From: Thiomicrorhabdus marina
GTDB lineage: Bacteria; Pseudomonadota; Gammaproteobacteria; Thiomicrospirales; Thiomicrospiraceae
NCBI RefSeq assembly: GCF_017571465.1
Contig: NZ_JAGETV010000002.1
Span: 62,001 to 126,000, forward strand
Reading direction: 5' to 3'
DNA: 64,000 nucleotides
Part shown: positions 18,262-27,919 of the stretch, one piece after another
Layout: each line of letters starts with the position of its first letter
Position numbering within the stretch: position 1 is the first letter of the stretch
Position numbers and translations under genes: made by a program
Notes under the pieces: model-generated
What the model saw: only the letters and a program-made list of their open reading frames with translations
Databases searched by the model: none
What the model was told of the DNA's origin: nothing

Positions 18262-21033
18262 ATGGATAAGCATTTCGACCCTAACGCAATTGAGACTAAG
18301 TGGTATCAGACTTGGGAAAACCAAGGTTACTTCAAGCCAAGCTACGACACCTCAGCCGACCCTTACAGCATTATGATTCCGCCGCCGAATGTCACCGGTT
18401 CATTGCATATGGGGCACGCTTTCCAAGACACCATTATGGATACGCTTATCCGCTTCAATCGTATGCGCGGTAAAAACACGCTTTGGCAGCCAGGCACCGA
18501 CCACGCCGGTATCGCCACGCAAATGGTGGTAGAACGCCAATTAGCAGCACAAGGTCTGAGCCGTCATGATGTTGGTCGTGAAAAATTCATCGAAAAAGTT
18601 TGGGATTGGAAAGAAGAGTCCGGCGGTACCATTTTCAAACAGCTTCGTCGTCTAGGCGCATCCCCTGACTGGAGTCGTGAACGCTTCACTATGGATGAAG
18701 GCCTATCGAATGCCGTTAAAGAGGTATTCGTGCGCCTGTATGAAGAAGACCTAATCTATCGCGGCAAACGTCTGGTTAACTGGGATCCGGTACTGCACAC
18801 AGCGGTTTCTGATCTTGAAGTTATCTCGGAAGAAGAGCAAGGCAATCTTTGGCACTTCAACTACCCATTGACTGACGGTTCCGGTCATCTAACGGTTGCC
18901 ACGACTCGTCCGGAAACCATGCTAGGTGACCAGGCGGTTGCCGTTCACCCAGAAGACGAGCGCTATAAAGACTTAGTTGGCAAAACCATTACCCTACCGT
19001 TAGTCGGTCGTGAAATTCCGATTATCGCTGACGATTACGTCGATATGGAATTTGGAACCGGTTGTGTAAAAATCACCCCTGCTCACGATTTCAATGACTA
19101 CGAAATGGGCAAACGCCACAATCTACCGATGCTGAACATCCTAACCGTGGATGCGGCAATTAACGACGAAGCGCCGGAAAAATACCGCGGCATGGATCGT
19201 TTTGAAGCACGTAAAGCCATCGTTGCTGATTTTGAAGAGCTTGGCCTACTAGATAGCATCAAACCGCATACGCTGATGGTGCCTCGCGGTGACCGTTCGC
19301 ACTCGGTTATCGAACCCTTCCTAACCGACCAGTGGTATGTTGCCGTTGAAGAACTGGCGAAACCGGCAATCGACGCTGTGAAAAACGGTGATATCGAATT
19401 TGTACCAAAAAACTGGGAAAACACTTACTTCGAGTGGATGAACAATATCCAAGACTGGTGTATTTCTCGTCAAATCTGGTGGGGACACCGTATCCCGGCT
19501 TGGTACGACGAAAACGGTAATGTCTATGTTGGTCGTGACGAAAACGAAGTTCGCGAGAAAAACAGCATCTCTGCTGAGGTTAAACTTTCGCAAGATAACG
19601 ACGTTCTAGATACTTGGTTCTCATCTGCGCTATGGACTTTTTCAACTCTTGGTTGGCCGGAGAAAACCAAAGAACTAGACATGTTCCACCCGTCTTCAGT
19701 ATTAGTAACCGGTTTCGACATCATCTTCTTCTGGGTTGCTCGTATGATTATGATGACCTTGAAATTTACCGGCGAAGTACCATTTAAACAAGTTTATGTA
19801 CACGGTCTGGTTCGTGATGGTGAAGGCCAGAAGATGTCGAAGTCAAAAGGTAATGTCCTTGACCCAATCGACTTGATTGATGGTATTCAGCTTGAAGACC
19901 TTGTCTCGAAACGTACTTACGGCATGATGCAGCCTGAAAAAGCCGCGAAGATTGAAAAATCTACGCGTCGCCAATTCCCGGATGGCATCGATCCTTACGG
20001 CACCGATGCGATTCGTTTCACTTTCGCCTCACTGGCTTCAACCGGTCGTGACATTCGCTTCGATTTACAACGTGCCGAAGGTTACCGTAACTTCTGTAAC
20101 AAAATCTGGAATGCAACGCGCTACGTGTTGATGAACACGGAAGGTTTCGATACCGGTGTTGACGAAAGCCAGCCGTTTGAACTATCGCTAGCTGACCGTT
20201 GGATTACGTCGCGTCTACAACAAGTTGAAGCCGAAGTTCAGAAACATATCGACAGCTACCGTTTCGACCTGGCGGCCAACGCGATGTATGAATTCACTTG
20301 GAACGAGTACTGTGACTGGTATTTAGAGCTGGCGAAACCGATTTTGAATAAAGACTCTTCTGATGAAGCGAAACGCGGCACGCGTCGCACACTGGTACGA
20401 GTACTGGAAGCACTACTACGTATGATGCACCCGGTTATGCCATTCATTACCGAAGAAGCTTGGCAAGCGGTTGCACCGCTGGCAGGTAAAGACGGCAACA
20501 CCATTATGTTGCAACCTTACCCGGAAGCAGACGAAAGCAAAATCGACGCGCAAGCAATTGCTGAATTGGAATGGGTTAAATCATTTATCGTCGGCGTGCG
20601 TAAAATCCGTTCAGAAATGGACATCGCACCAAGTAAGCCATTACCGGTTCTTCTGGCAAGTTTAAGCAAACAAGATACAACTTGGCTTGAAAACAACCGT
20701 CTATTCCTGCAAACTCTTGCTAAGCTGGAATCAATTGAAATATTGACTGATGAGGCAAATGCACCGGAATCAGCCGTTGCACTCGTTGGCGAAATGAAAG
20801 TTTTGATTCCTATGGCTGGTCTTATCGATAAAGATGCCGAAATGGCACGTTTAACCAAAGAAATCGATAAGCTCAAAGGCGAAATTAAACGCCTAAGCGG
20901 CAAACTAAACAACGAAAGCTTTGTTGCTAAAGCTCCAGAAGCGGTTGTTGCCAAAGAACGTGAAAAACTGGCCGAAAATGAAACTGCCCTAAATAACCTT
21001 GAGGCGCAATATGACAAAATTTCTAAACTTTAA
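18262..21033 (+). CDS. valS: Valine--tRNA ligase (ValS)
   Basis: The protein has 923 residues, a normal bacterial ValRS length. It charges tRNA-Val in the cytoplasm. Class I motifs are HIGH in [15 protein letters not shown] and KMSKS in [14 protein letters not shown]. The editing domain (about 195-340) includes [13 protein letters not shown]. The anticodon-binding domain and a C-terminal coiled coil (about 855-923) follow. The ribosome-binding site is weak. The last 23 bases overlap the next gene. Confidence 0.98.
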   Translation: MDKHFDPNAIETKWYQTWENQGYFKPSYDTSADPYSIMIPPPNVTGSLHMGHAFQDTIMDTLIRFNRMRGKNTLWQPGTDHAGIATQMVVERQLAAQGLSRHDVGREKFIEKVWDWKEESGGTIFKQLRRLGASPDWSRERFTMDEGLSNAVKEVFVRLYEEDLIYRGKRLVNWDPVLHTAVSDLEVISEEEQGNLWHFNYPLTDGSGHLTVATTRPETMLGDQAVAVHPEDERYKDLVGKTITLPLVGREIPIIADDYVDMEFGTGCVKITPAHDFNDYEMGKRHNLPMLNILTVDAAINDEAPEKYRGMDRFEARKAIVADFEELGLLDSIKPHTLMVPRGDRSHSVIEPFLTDQWYVAVEELAKPAIDAVKNGDIEFVPKNWENTYFEWMNNIQDWCISRQIWWGHRIPAWYDENGNVYVGRDENEVREKNSISAEVKLSQDNDVLDTWFSSALWTFSTLGWPEKTKELDMFHPSSVLVTGFDIIFFWVARMIMMTLKFTGEVPFKQVYVHGLVRDGEGQKMSKSKGNVLDPIDLIDGIQLEDLVSKRTYGMMQPEKAAKIEKSTRRQFPDGIDPYGTDAIRFTFASLASTGRDIRFDLQRAEGYRNFCNKIWNATRYVLMNTEGFDTGVDESQPFELSLADRWITSRLQQVEAEVQKHIDSYRFDLAANAMYEFTWNEYCDWYLELAKPILNKDSSDEAKRGTRRTLVRVLEALLRMMHPVMPFITEEAWQAVAPLAGKDGNTIMLQPYPEADESKIDAQAIAELEWVKSFIVGVRKIRSEMDIAPSKPLPVLLASLSKQDTTWLENNRLFLQTLAKLESIEILTDEANAPESAVALVGEMKVLIPMAGLIDKDAEMARLTKEIDKLKGEIKRLSGKLNNESFVAKAPEAVVAKEREKLAENETALNNLEAQYDKISKL

Positions 21034-21745
21034 GTTTTCTATGATTTTTAAACCTATAGCGATTGCTGCGAGCTTGAGTCTTGCGACTTTATTTGCTGGA
21101 CACGCAAGCACTGCGGCGGCGGCAACAACGGTTGGTTATACCAACTATGTAACCGACTCCATTGATGTTCCGGTTCGTCGTGGTGCAGGTTATAAATTTA
21201 AGATTTCGCAAATGTTGAAATCAGGCACACCCGTTAAAATTTTAGAAGTCGATAAAGAGGGCTGGGTTCAGATTGAATACAGCAGAGGCTCAAAAACTTC
21301 ACGTGGTTGGATGCCCTCTAGCATGTTACAAAACCAGCCTGTTGCTAAAGAACGTCTAAAAGAACAAATGGAAAAAACCAATCAAGTTGAAGAGAAATAC
21401 AATGCTCTGAAGCTTGAATTGAATACGCTGAAAGAACGCTTCGATACCGCGAGCACAGAACTAAGTGCCATCAAACAAGACAAGTTTGAGACAACCCAGG
21501 AATTGGATCGTCTAAAAGCAATTTCAAGTAATGCAGTTGCTTTAGATGAAGAAAACAAAGCCATGAAACTTCGTCTTAATGAAACAGAAAGTCAAAACGC
21601 AATTATGCGCGAACAGATTGACCAAGCCGAAGATACCGTTAAACGCCAATGGTTCTTGACCGGCGGTGGCGTGCTTCTGCTTGGCTTACTTCTTGGTCGC
21701 TTCTTCCGCATGCCAACCAAGAAAAAACGCTGGGGTGAGCTGTAA
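21011..21745 (+). CDS. SH3-domain and membrane-anchor protein (TIGR04211/YgiM type)
   Basis: The chosen ATG lies within the end of valS, behind GAGG; a start four codons earlier is less likely. About 244 residues: a signal peptide ending near AAAATT, a bacterial SH3 domain (about 30-100; [18 protein letters not shown]), a coiled coil (about 105-210) and a C-terminal membrane helix with a basic cytoplasmic tail ([13 protein letters not shown]). SH3 domains of this kind usually bind peptidoglycan. The order matches the YgiM/TIGR04211 family, whose exact function is unclear. Confidence 0.82.
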   Translation: MTKFLNFKFSMIFKPIAIAASLSLATLFAGHASTAAAATTVGYTNYVTDSIDVPVRRGAGYKFKISQMLKSGTPVKILEVDKEGWVQIEYSRGSKTSRGWMPSSMLQNQPVAKERLKEQMEKTNQVEEKYNALKLELNTLKERFDTASTELSAIKQDKFETTQELDRLKAISSNAVALDEENKAMKLRLNETESQNAIMREQIDQAEDTVKRQWFLTGGGVLLLGLLLGRFFRMPTKKKRWGEL

Positions 21746-21767
21746 AAGCCACTTTTACAACACTCAT

Positions 21768-21797
21768 AAAAAATCCTGCAACTGCGGGATTTTTTTA
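21768..21797 (+). terminator. Rho-independent terminator of valS-SH3 unit
   Basis: AATCCTGC-AACT-GCGGGATTTTTTT, a short stem with a T run, 22 bp after the stop codon. Confidence 0.8.
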
Positions 21798-21815
21798 CCT
21801 CCGAGCGCTCTTTTA

Positions 21816-22781
21816 TTACCCAAGAGGTTCATCCAAATGAACTTCAGTAACAACGCCTTCCGGCTCCACTACAACCGCACCCACAGCTCCATAGTTATTT
21901 GTGTCGCTTGTTTCCTCAGTGACCACATCCGTTTCCGAAAGCACGCAATTGAAAGCGACGCTGTACTCACCTGCTGGCAAATACCCAACTTCAAATTTAT
22001 AGACAGCTTCTCCTTCATCGAAGCGAATAAGCGATGAAGTAAATTCTTCCATATCCGTTGGGATATCTGACGCCTGAGCATAACTCTCATTAAATACGTA
22101 AATAACAGGTGAAGCCGAATAACTATAATCCACTGTATCCACTGGAGCTGTACAGCTACTCATTAATGTAGCTCCAACAGTTCCAGAAATATGACCAATC
22201 GAGTCATCCTGTTCAATGCGCAAAACAGGTTTGAGTTTATATTCGCCATTACCTTGGACAACAATTGACTTACGCACATCGAAATCAACGGTAAATGCCG
22301 CCTCACCGGTATCCGGGACAATAATTTCACCTTTAACCTTCAGCCCAGTCTGAGATCCGCTAGGAATATCTAACTCAACTTCTGAACCATCATCTAAAAC
22401 GATATACGAATCGAAAACACTATCTTCTACGGCATTCACATCTAACCGAAATTCAGTATAAGTTCCGGCCGAAAGCTCCTGCCCCGAGAGCAATGAGACA
22501 CGCTGCGTTCCTTGTAAATCCAAAAGGTTTATATTTTTCGGTTCCGGGAATTCGATTGCAATCCAAGAAGACTCATCATCGACATCTTGACGAATTGCTA
22601 CACCGGCAAACTGCACCCAGACCTCTTGAGCACTATCGATCGGTGCATCAGTCAGACTTACGCTCAAACTTCCAGTTCCATCACTAGAACCGCCCCCACA
22701 ACCGGCAAGCATAAGCGCCGACAGTACAGGAAGCAAAATCCATTTCAAGGTTTTTACCATTACAGGCGTTATAAATAACAT
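21816..22781 (-). CDS. DUF4382 domain lipoprotein
   Basis: The chosen start has a strong AAGGAG site and gives 321 residues. The signal peptide ends in a lipobox (ALMLAGCGGGSS), so the mature protein should be a lipoprotein. The N-terminal domain has the DUF4382 signature GSLSVSLTDAPIDSAQEVWVQF and extends to about residue 170. A second, carboxypeptidase-like or Ig-like beta domain follows (about 175-320; YLPAGEYSVAFNC). The biochemical role of DUF4382 proteins is unknown. It lies divergently from the prepilin cluster, which could share its upstream region. Confidence 0.82.
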   Translation of the reverse strand: MLFITPVMVKTLKWILLPVLSALMLAGCGGGSSDGTGSLSVSLTDAPIDSAQEVWVQFAGVAIRQDVDDESSWIAIEFPEPKNINLLDLQGTQRVSLLSGQELSAGTYTEFRLDVNAVEDSVFDSYIVLDDGSEVELDIPSGSQTGLKVKGEIIVPDTGEAAFTVDFDVRKSIVVQGNGEYKLKPVLRIEQDDSIGHISGTVGATLMSSCTAPVDTVDYSYSASPVIYVFNESYAQASDIPTDMEEFTSSLIRFDEGEAVYKFEVGYLPAGEYSVAFNCVLSETDVVTEETSDTNNYGAVGAVVVEPEGVVTEVHLDEPLG

Positions 22782-22998
22782 CAGACTCTCCTTGCAGACG
22801 CTTTGTCTCAAATAACTAAAAGTCAGATTACAAATTTGCTGATAGCAAAAACAGAGTAAAAGAATAATCCATTACAAAAACTCTTATTCAGAATCATTCT
22901 TATCTTCAGTACAATTCAATTACTTACCTAAACAGAACCGTTTTGTTTTACTATTTTAAATACTTGTTAATTAAATGGTTTCTGCCTTGGTTTAAACA

Positions 22999-23976
22999 AT
23001 GAAATCAATTCAATGCCGCGGCAATAGACGCTGTAACGCCAAACAACAAAGAAACCAGCACGGTTTTATGTTCCTGCTGGTTTCGTTAATGTTGGTAATT
23101 GGTGCGGCAGCTTGGTTTACCAATATCGGCAAGCAACAAGCAAGTAGCATGAAAGTGGAGAGCGAAGACCGTAATCTATTGCAGTTACAAAAAATAAAAC
23201 AGAAAATGCTCGCCTACTCCATTCTTACTCCAGAAATTTATGCGGATCAATCTCCCATACCGGGGCTTGGCTATTTTCCATGCCCAGACAAAGATGGCGA
23301 CGGCAACGTAGACGAACCTTGCGGTTACGAATCGGCAGTTAACCAAACCTTTGTATACGGCCGAGTTCCAAGAGAAATTACAGGGCATTTTTTCTCTTTT
23401 ATCGATGCCGACATTGACCAAGACCGTTTCTGGTATGCCGTCGATGCCCGCTTAGTCAGCTCTCATGGCCTCTATCAATTTGCAGGCAACCAACGTTTTA
23501 GTAATGTAAACCCTGATATGGAAAATGAGGTTAAAGACAACTCCAATCATGATGTTCCGCCTTTATTGCTAGACGGCAAAACAGAAATTGTGATGGTACT
23601 GTTTTATGCGGGCAATGCCCTGAGCGGGCAGAATCGACCAAGCAACCAAGTTGATGACTATCTAGAGCAGCCAACCGAGATCATTGGTCAAAACATTGAT
23701 TTTACTTCTGCCGGCAGCTCAGGCACTTCTTTTAATGACTACGTATTAAGTATTACTCGTAGTGAATGGGAAGCGGCTATCTTGTCACGAGCTAGTCAAG
23801 ATAACAATCCGCCGGATGCTGTGCCTGATTTGTGCGTAAGCCTAAATGACAACGCTCAGCATTGGTTTAATGAATGTGCCTATACCAATACGGCAACTCG
23901 GCCGATTTACCAGTGTGATGAAACCAGTTTCGACAACCTGACAGGGCAGAACTGGCGCTCACTGATTTGCCCATAG
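22999..23976 (+). CDS. Prepilin-like minor pseudopilin 1 (no Glu+5)
   Basis: The protein has 325 residues. A long basic leader (about 22 residues) precedes GFMFLLVSLMLVIGAAAW, a prepilin-like G|F site and hydrophobic helix. Position +5 is Leu rather than Glu, as in GspK/PilX-type minor pseudopilins. The globular part begins with YFPCPDKDGDGNVDEPC (about 93-109), a D-x-D-x-D-G calcium-type loop between cysteines. Two further cysteines lie near the C-terminus. It heads a row of four related genes. Its start has no clear ribosome-binding site. Function is inferred only from the signal and context; no family name can be given. Confidence 0.72.
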   Translation: MKSIQCRGNRRCNAKQQRNQHGFMFLLVSLMLVIGAAAWFTNIGKQQASSMKVESEDRNLLQLQKIKQKMLAYSILTPEIYADQSPIPGLGYFPCPDKDGDGNVDEPCGYESAVNQTFVYGRVPREITGHFFSFIDADIDQDRFWYAVDARLVSSHGLYQFAGNQRFSNVNPDMENEVKDNSNHDVPPLLLDGKTEIVMVLFYAGNALSGQNRPSNQVDDYLEQPTEIIGQNIDFTSAGSSGTSFNDYVLSITRSEWEAAILSRASQDNNPPDAVPDLCVSLNDNAQHWFNECAYTNTATRPIYQCDETSFDNLTGQNWRSLICP

Positions 23977-23985
23977 GAAATGTCA

Positions 23986-24777
23986 ATGCAATTAACTGTT
24001 TTCAATGCCAAACGATTATGCAGAAAGAGAAAAAAAGCACAAGGATTCACCCTGCTTGAAATAACTATCGCGCTTGTAATCTTAGTCATTTTAACTATAC
24101 AAATTGCCGATCTAAGCAAAATCAGCAGAGACTACGATTTAAACCGTACTAGTGCAGCTCAAGTCGGAGACGTTAAAAGCCTTTTACTCAGTTTCCTGCA
24201 AACCAATGGATACTTGCCTTGCCCTGATACCGATAACAACGGCTGGGAAAACCGTACCGGCAGCCAATGTGATGCGGCAAAAGGAAAACTTCCGCACTTA
24301 ATGCTAGGCATTACCCAAAACGATGCCTCTTTCCAACCTTACTACTACCAAGTCAATGCAAGAACAACCAGTGCCGAGATAGACGACCCAATTAATTCTG
24401 CCAGTTTTTTTGGTACCAGCACGATACCCAATTTCAACTTAAGCACACCACCATCTGGTATCAATGCAGGTAACGGCAATATGGTAATCTGCGACGCCGC
24501 AGAATCGCAAAACTGTAATATTAGCACTGGAAGCGATCATTTCATTGAAGAAGCGGCTATTGCAGTTGTGGTCGCTTTTGGCAATAACAGCGTAAGCACA
24601 TGGCAACAAATCAATAGCAACAGCATTCATATGGACGCTCCAGCTGAACAAGAAAATGCCGACGGTGACGCCTATTTCTGGCTTGCTAAACACAACTTCG
24701 CGGATGACAACCTTACATGGATTAATGGCTATGAAGCCAAATACACGCTATTACAATCCAGCTTTCAGCTCAATTAA
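23986..24777 (+). CDS. Prepilin-like protein 2
   Basis: The start chosen (ATG behind AGGA) gives 263 residues; another ATG lies two codons earlier. A basic leader of 18 residues ends at G|FTLLEITIALVILVILT, a full prepilin signal with Glu+5. The globular domain starts with YLPCPDTDNNGWENRTGSQC, then KLPHLMLGI, and ends with ENADGDAYFWLAKHNFADD and INGYEAKYTLLQ. The same blocks recur in the two following genes, so they are tandem paralogues. It is the smallest of the set and could be the basic form of the fold. It begins 9 bp after gene 1. Confidence 0.78.
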   Translation: MQLTVFNAKRLCRKRKKAQGFTLLEITIALVILVILTIQIADLSKISRDYDLNRTSAAQVGDVKSLLLSFLQTNGYLPCPDTDNNGWENRTGSQCDAAKGKLPHLMLGITQNDASFQPYYYQVNARTTSAEIDDPINSASFFGTSTIPNFNLSTPPSGINAGNGNMVICDAAESQNCNISTGSDHFIEEAAIAVVVAFGNNSVSTWQQINSNSIHMDAPAEQENADGDAYFWLAKHNFADDNLTWINGYEAKYTLLQSSFQLN

Positions 24778-24793
24778 CTGGCAAGGACTGACT

Positions 24794-26296
24794 ATGAAAA
24801 CGGGAAAAACGACTCTCCAAAATGCCGGTTTCAGCCTACTGGAACTAACCATTGCCTTGGCCATTATCAGTATTATTGGCGGCGGTAGCCTAGTAGCTTA
24901 CAGTGAATTTCATGACCATGCTAAATGGCAGGAATCGCAACGCAGTATCGCAGTCGTTAAAAAGGCAATCTTAAAGTTTAACGAACGCTATAAGTTTGTT
25001 CCCTGCCCCGCTCAAGATGAGAACGGCCTAGAATCACGCACAGTAAAAAAAGGCAAAATCCCTGCTATCCCGGCCATCCCCGCTATCCCTGCCAGACCGG
25101 GAACAGAAAGCCGACCAACCATTCCTGCTATTCCTGCTGTGCCGGCGCAAGGAGCAATCCCTAACATTAATGTCAGTACCTGCTCGGTAAATAGTGGCTA
25201 TGTCCCATACGAAACGCTCGGTTTATCTCGTGCTGACGCTCAAGACAGCTGGGGAAACTTAATCATCTATGCCGTCGATCAAGGCGTAACAGATGAAGAC
25301 CTCATGCTTGACTGTCCAAACCAAACCGCATGTTTCTTCAACCGCGACCCTATTCCCAGCCTACCACCCAATAAAGTTTATCCCGGCAGTGCTTTACCGG
25401 CCTATAACTCACAAACCTTACCGGTCGGCAGTAATTTAGGAGCACAAAATTTACAAATTTGCAGTAATAGCAGTTGCTCAGAACCCCTCTCAAATGGTCA
25501 AGTGGTTGTACTTTTAGCAAAAAATCAACGTAACTCAAATAGCTCAGACTTAGGGAGTGACGAACAAGAAAACCTAGATGGCGATCGAAAATTTATCCAG
25601 ACACAATATAGTAAATCTTCTGCATACGATGACGTCATCCTGTCTATCGGTGCTTACGAATTGAAAAAAAACGATGAAATGAACAGCTATGAAATCGTCA
25701 ACACAGTCAATAACAATCAAAACATCACATTAAAAAGCGGCGAAAATGTAATCGGCGGCGGCGCGGATAAAAGCATAGGTGACATCGGCGACAACAATCC
25801 ATACAGCCACAACGTACAAACAGCGATTATCGGCCAAACGGTGAGTTTTGGCAGTGACTATGCAGGCAAAACCGTCGTTATGTCTCTGGACACCAAAGCC
25901 TATGGAACGTGGGATCAACCGAGCAGATGGGATCCCGGCTTGACCAGTGACCAGGCCTTTATCAGTGCTAATGGTTCTATTTTGGAAACATTAACTTATG
26001 ATGCGACCCAAAATGACCATGATGGCTACTATAGCTATTATGATCCTGCTCAAGGTGGAGACGGTAGCTCAACCAACCGTACCGAAAAATATTGGGATGA
26101 CACTCATGAGCTGGTTTTTCAGCTAGACGAGAATGGCGATGCCAATCTAGAGTTTGCTGTTGCCACCACCGGAACGGACGAACAAGTCGATTTCACAAAC
26201 ATCGAATTAATTGTCTATGACACCCCGCCACTTATCCCTAACTTTCCTAGCGTTAATGCAATTGACGGCATTGAGCAAACACAGGGGCTTGAATAA
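24794..26296 (+). CDS. Large prepilin-like protein 3 with Pro-rich linker and C-terminal acidic beta domain
   Basis: The start behind AAGGA gives 500 residues; a longer frame from 24656 overlaps gene 2 and is rejected. The leader ends at G|FSLLELTIALAIISII. The module FVPCPAQDENGLESRT is interrupted by a proline-rich run (about 88-116) with repeats of PAI. It resumes at CSVNSGYVPYETLGL and ends at ENLDGDRKF and DDVILSIGAYELK. A second, acidic domain (about 305-500) follows, rich in Gly, Asp and Tyr (SFGSDYAGKTVVMSLDTKAYG), resembling a beta-sandwich binding domain. I do not recognise its family. It is translationally coupled to gene 4 (TAATG). Confidence 0.74.
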   Translation: MKTGKTTLQNAGFSLLELTIALAIISIIGGGSLVAYSEFHDHAKWQESQRSIAVVKKAILKFNERYKFVPCPAQDENGLESRTVKKGKIPAIPAIPAIPARPGTESRPTIPAIPAVPAQGAIPNINVSTCSVNSGYVPYETLGLSRADAQDSWGNLIIYAVDQGVTDEDLMLDCPNQTACFFNRDPIPSLPPNKVYPGSALPAYNSQTLPVGSNLGAQNLQICSNSSCSEPLSNGQVVVLLAKNQRNSNSSDLGSDEQENLDGDRKFIQTQYSKSSAYDDVILSIGAYELKKNDEMNSYEIVNTVNNNQNITLKSGENVIGGGADKSIGDIGDNNPYSHNVQTAIIGQTVSFGSDYAGKTVVMSLDTKAYGTWDQPSRWDPGLTSDQAFISANGSILETLTYDATQNDHDGYYSYYDPAQGGDGSSTNRTEKYWDDTHELVFQLDENGDANLEFAVATTGTDEQVDFTNIELIVYDTPPLIPNFPSVNAIDGIEQTQGLE

Positions 26297-27759
26297 TGAA
26301 TACACAATCCTCTCGGTTGAAACAAAGCGGTTTTACCCTAGTCGAATTAACTCTAGTGGTCTTGATTTTAGGAATTATTTTTATTTATTTTTCTAATAAT
26401 ATGGGCGCAATAGGCCATGTGCAGAAAATCAAACAAAGCCAAAACCAGCTAAAAACGTTAAAAACCGAATTACTCAATTTTGGTAAAGCACATAAATATC
26501 TGCCCTGCCCTGATACGGATAACGATGGCTTGGAAAATCGTACGAATATGATTGTCGCGACCGAAACCCTCGATGTCTGCGATTCATCTTCCGGCACGGT
26601 TCCTTATCTGACCCTAGGCTTGCAGAAGGAAGCAATTACCGATAGCTGGAACAACCCAATCCGCTACGCCGTCAACACCGAAACAACAGACGGAGCCAAA
26701 GTCTGCGACAAACGAAGTTCCGCCAGCTTCTTTTGTACTCTAGCAGCTGATACCACCCCTTGGTTTAATATGACCGATACACCACCGAACAGTACAGATT
26801 CAGGTAGCGGGAATTACACCATTTGCAACCAAAAGACCGCTAGCTGTGATGCCTCAACATCCATGCAAGGCATTGACGTAAATACCGCCAGTATCGTTTT
26901 ACTGGCTTACAATCAAGACGGCTCGCAGACTCTAAATAATTGCTCTGGACAAAATTTAGCCACAAAAGAAAACTGCGACAATGATCTATACTTTCATCAG
27001 GCGCAAGCCTACAACCAAGCGCAAAAATTTTTTGACGATAGCCTGCTTGGCATTAGTGGTTACGAGATCAAGGCCAGCCTTCTCGCCAATAACATAAACT
27101 GGGATAGCTATACGACAACAAGCAGCAGTTCTGGCCTAACACCTACTTATGAGGATTTTGACTTAACCGCCGATGATAATGTTCCAATTTCCAATAATCC
27201 TGATGAACAAGATGTCATCCTCATCAACCGCAATATGACCACCGATTTAGATTTAGGCGGAGGAGATGATTACCTTGCAATCGGCAACAATCTTGCGAGC
27301 ACCGATTCTAATCCGAAACTGGATATGGGTGACGGTAACGATCAACTGTATATTGTTGGTACCGCAACGACCCCTATTTATCTCGGTGATGGCGATGATG
27401 CTTTTGTATTAGGAACGGATATGCAAAGTCAGGCTTTTACTGGGGATGGCAACGACAGAATCTGGATTCAAGGCAACATACTGGAAGGCTACGGCACTCG
27501 CCGAGGCAGAAAACGTTATATTTTGGAAATGGGGAATGGGGACGATATTCTTTGGGTCGGCAATAGCGAAGACCCGCAAAGCGGCCAAATTCAAAGCAAT
27601 ATTAAAGGCGATGACGGTTACGATATTTTAGTATTGGAACAAACTAGCAAAAGTGACTACCAAAACGATAGTACACTTCGAGACTTTGTGAATGAATTTG
27701 AACTCGTTATTTTCAAAGCCGATGACAACGGCAATCGAGAATATTTAGAGCTCAATTAG
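26296..27759 (+). CDS. Prepilin-like protein 4 with C-terminal RTX-like repeats
   Basis: The protein has 487 residues. The leader ends at G|FTLVELTLVVLILGIIFI, a full type IV prepilin signal. The shared module (YLPCPDTDNDGLENRT..VPYLTLGL..DSWNNPIRYAV, ending ISGYEIKASLL) fills about 12-270. The C-terminal part (about 300-487) is acidic and has RTX-like nonapeptide repeats between residues 321 and 446: GGGDDYLAIG, GDGNDQLYIV, GDGDDAFVLG, GDGNDRIWIQ, GNGDDILWVG and GDDGYDILVL. RTX repeats bind calcium in a beta roll. They normally occur in type I-secreted proteins, so their presence on a prepilin is unusual. The start overlaps the stop of gene 3. Confidence 0.78.
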   Translation: MNTQSSRLKQSGFTLVELTLVVLILGIIFIYFSNNMGAIGHVQKIKQSQNQLKTLKTELLNFGKAHKYLPCPDTDNDGLENRTNMIVATETLDVCDSSSGTVPYLTLGLQKEAITDSWNNPIRYAVNTETTDGAKVCDKRSSASFFCTLAADTTPWFNMTDTPPNSTDSGSGNYTICNQKTASCDASTSMQGIDVNTASIVLLAYNQDGSQTLNNCSGQNLATKENCDNDLYFHQAQAYNQAQKFFDDSLLGISGYEIKASLLANNINWDSYTTTSSSSGLTPTYEDFDLTADDNVPISNNPDEQDVILINRNMTTDLDLGGGDDYLAIGNNLASTDSNPKLDMGDGNDQLYIVGTATTPIYLGDGDDAFVLGTDMQSQAFTGDGNDRIWIQGNILEGYGTRRGRKRYILEMGNGDDILWVGNSEDPQSGQIQSNIKGDDGYDILVLEQTSKSDYQNDSTLRDFVNEFELVIFKADDNGNREYLELN

Positions 27760-27835
27760 CGTACGCCTGAATGTTAAAAAAGCCATCTGCTAAAAGCAAG
27801 ACGGCCTTTTAAAGTTTGCAACGGCAGCAAACTAT

Positions 27836-27912
27836 TAGGAAAATGCAGAATAAGTCCAAATGGCTTCAACCACCTCTCTGAAGTCAATGGTGACTTATTC
27901 TGCGCTTCCCTA
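27836..27912. repeat. Palindromic intergenic repeat, copy 3
   Basis: A 77 bp hairpin with 12 perfectly matched bases on each side (GCAGAATAAGTC and GACTTATTCTGC). The ends TTAGGAAAA and TTCCCTAG continue the pairing. It lies between the convergent ends of prepilin gene 4 and dsbC, 8 bp from the dsbC stop, and could terminate or stabilise either transcript. Confidence 0.8.
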
Positions 27913-27919
27913 GGTTCCC

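Noticed and set aside
20517..21017. A 166-codon minus-strand frame inside valS
   Set aside because: It is antisense to the coiled-coil end of valS; serine-rich composition is typical of shadows.
25060..25150. The PAI codon repeats as a CRISPR or tandem-repeat array
   Set aside because: The unit is a 9 bp in-frame coding repeat inside a gene, with no spacers; it is a protein linker.
27775..27815. AAAAAGCC..GGCCTTTT after prepilin gene 4 as a rho-independent terminator
   Set aside because: The stem is short, the arms pair imperfectly and there is no T run of normal length; not listed as a feature.
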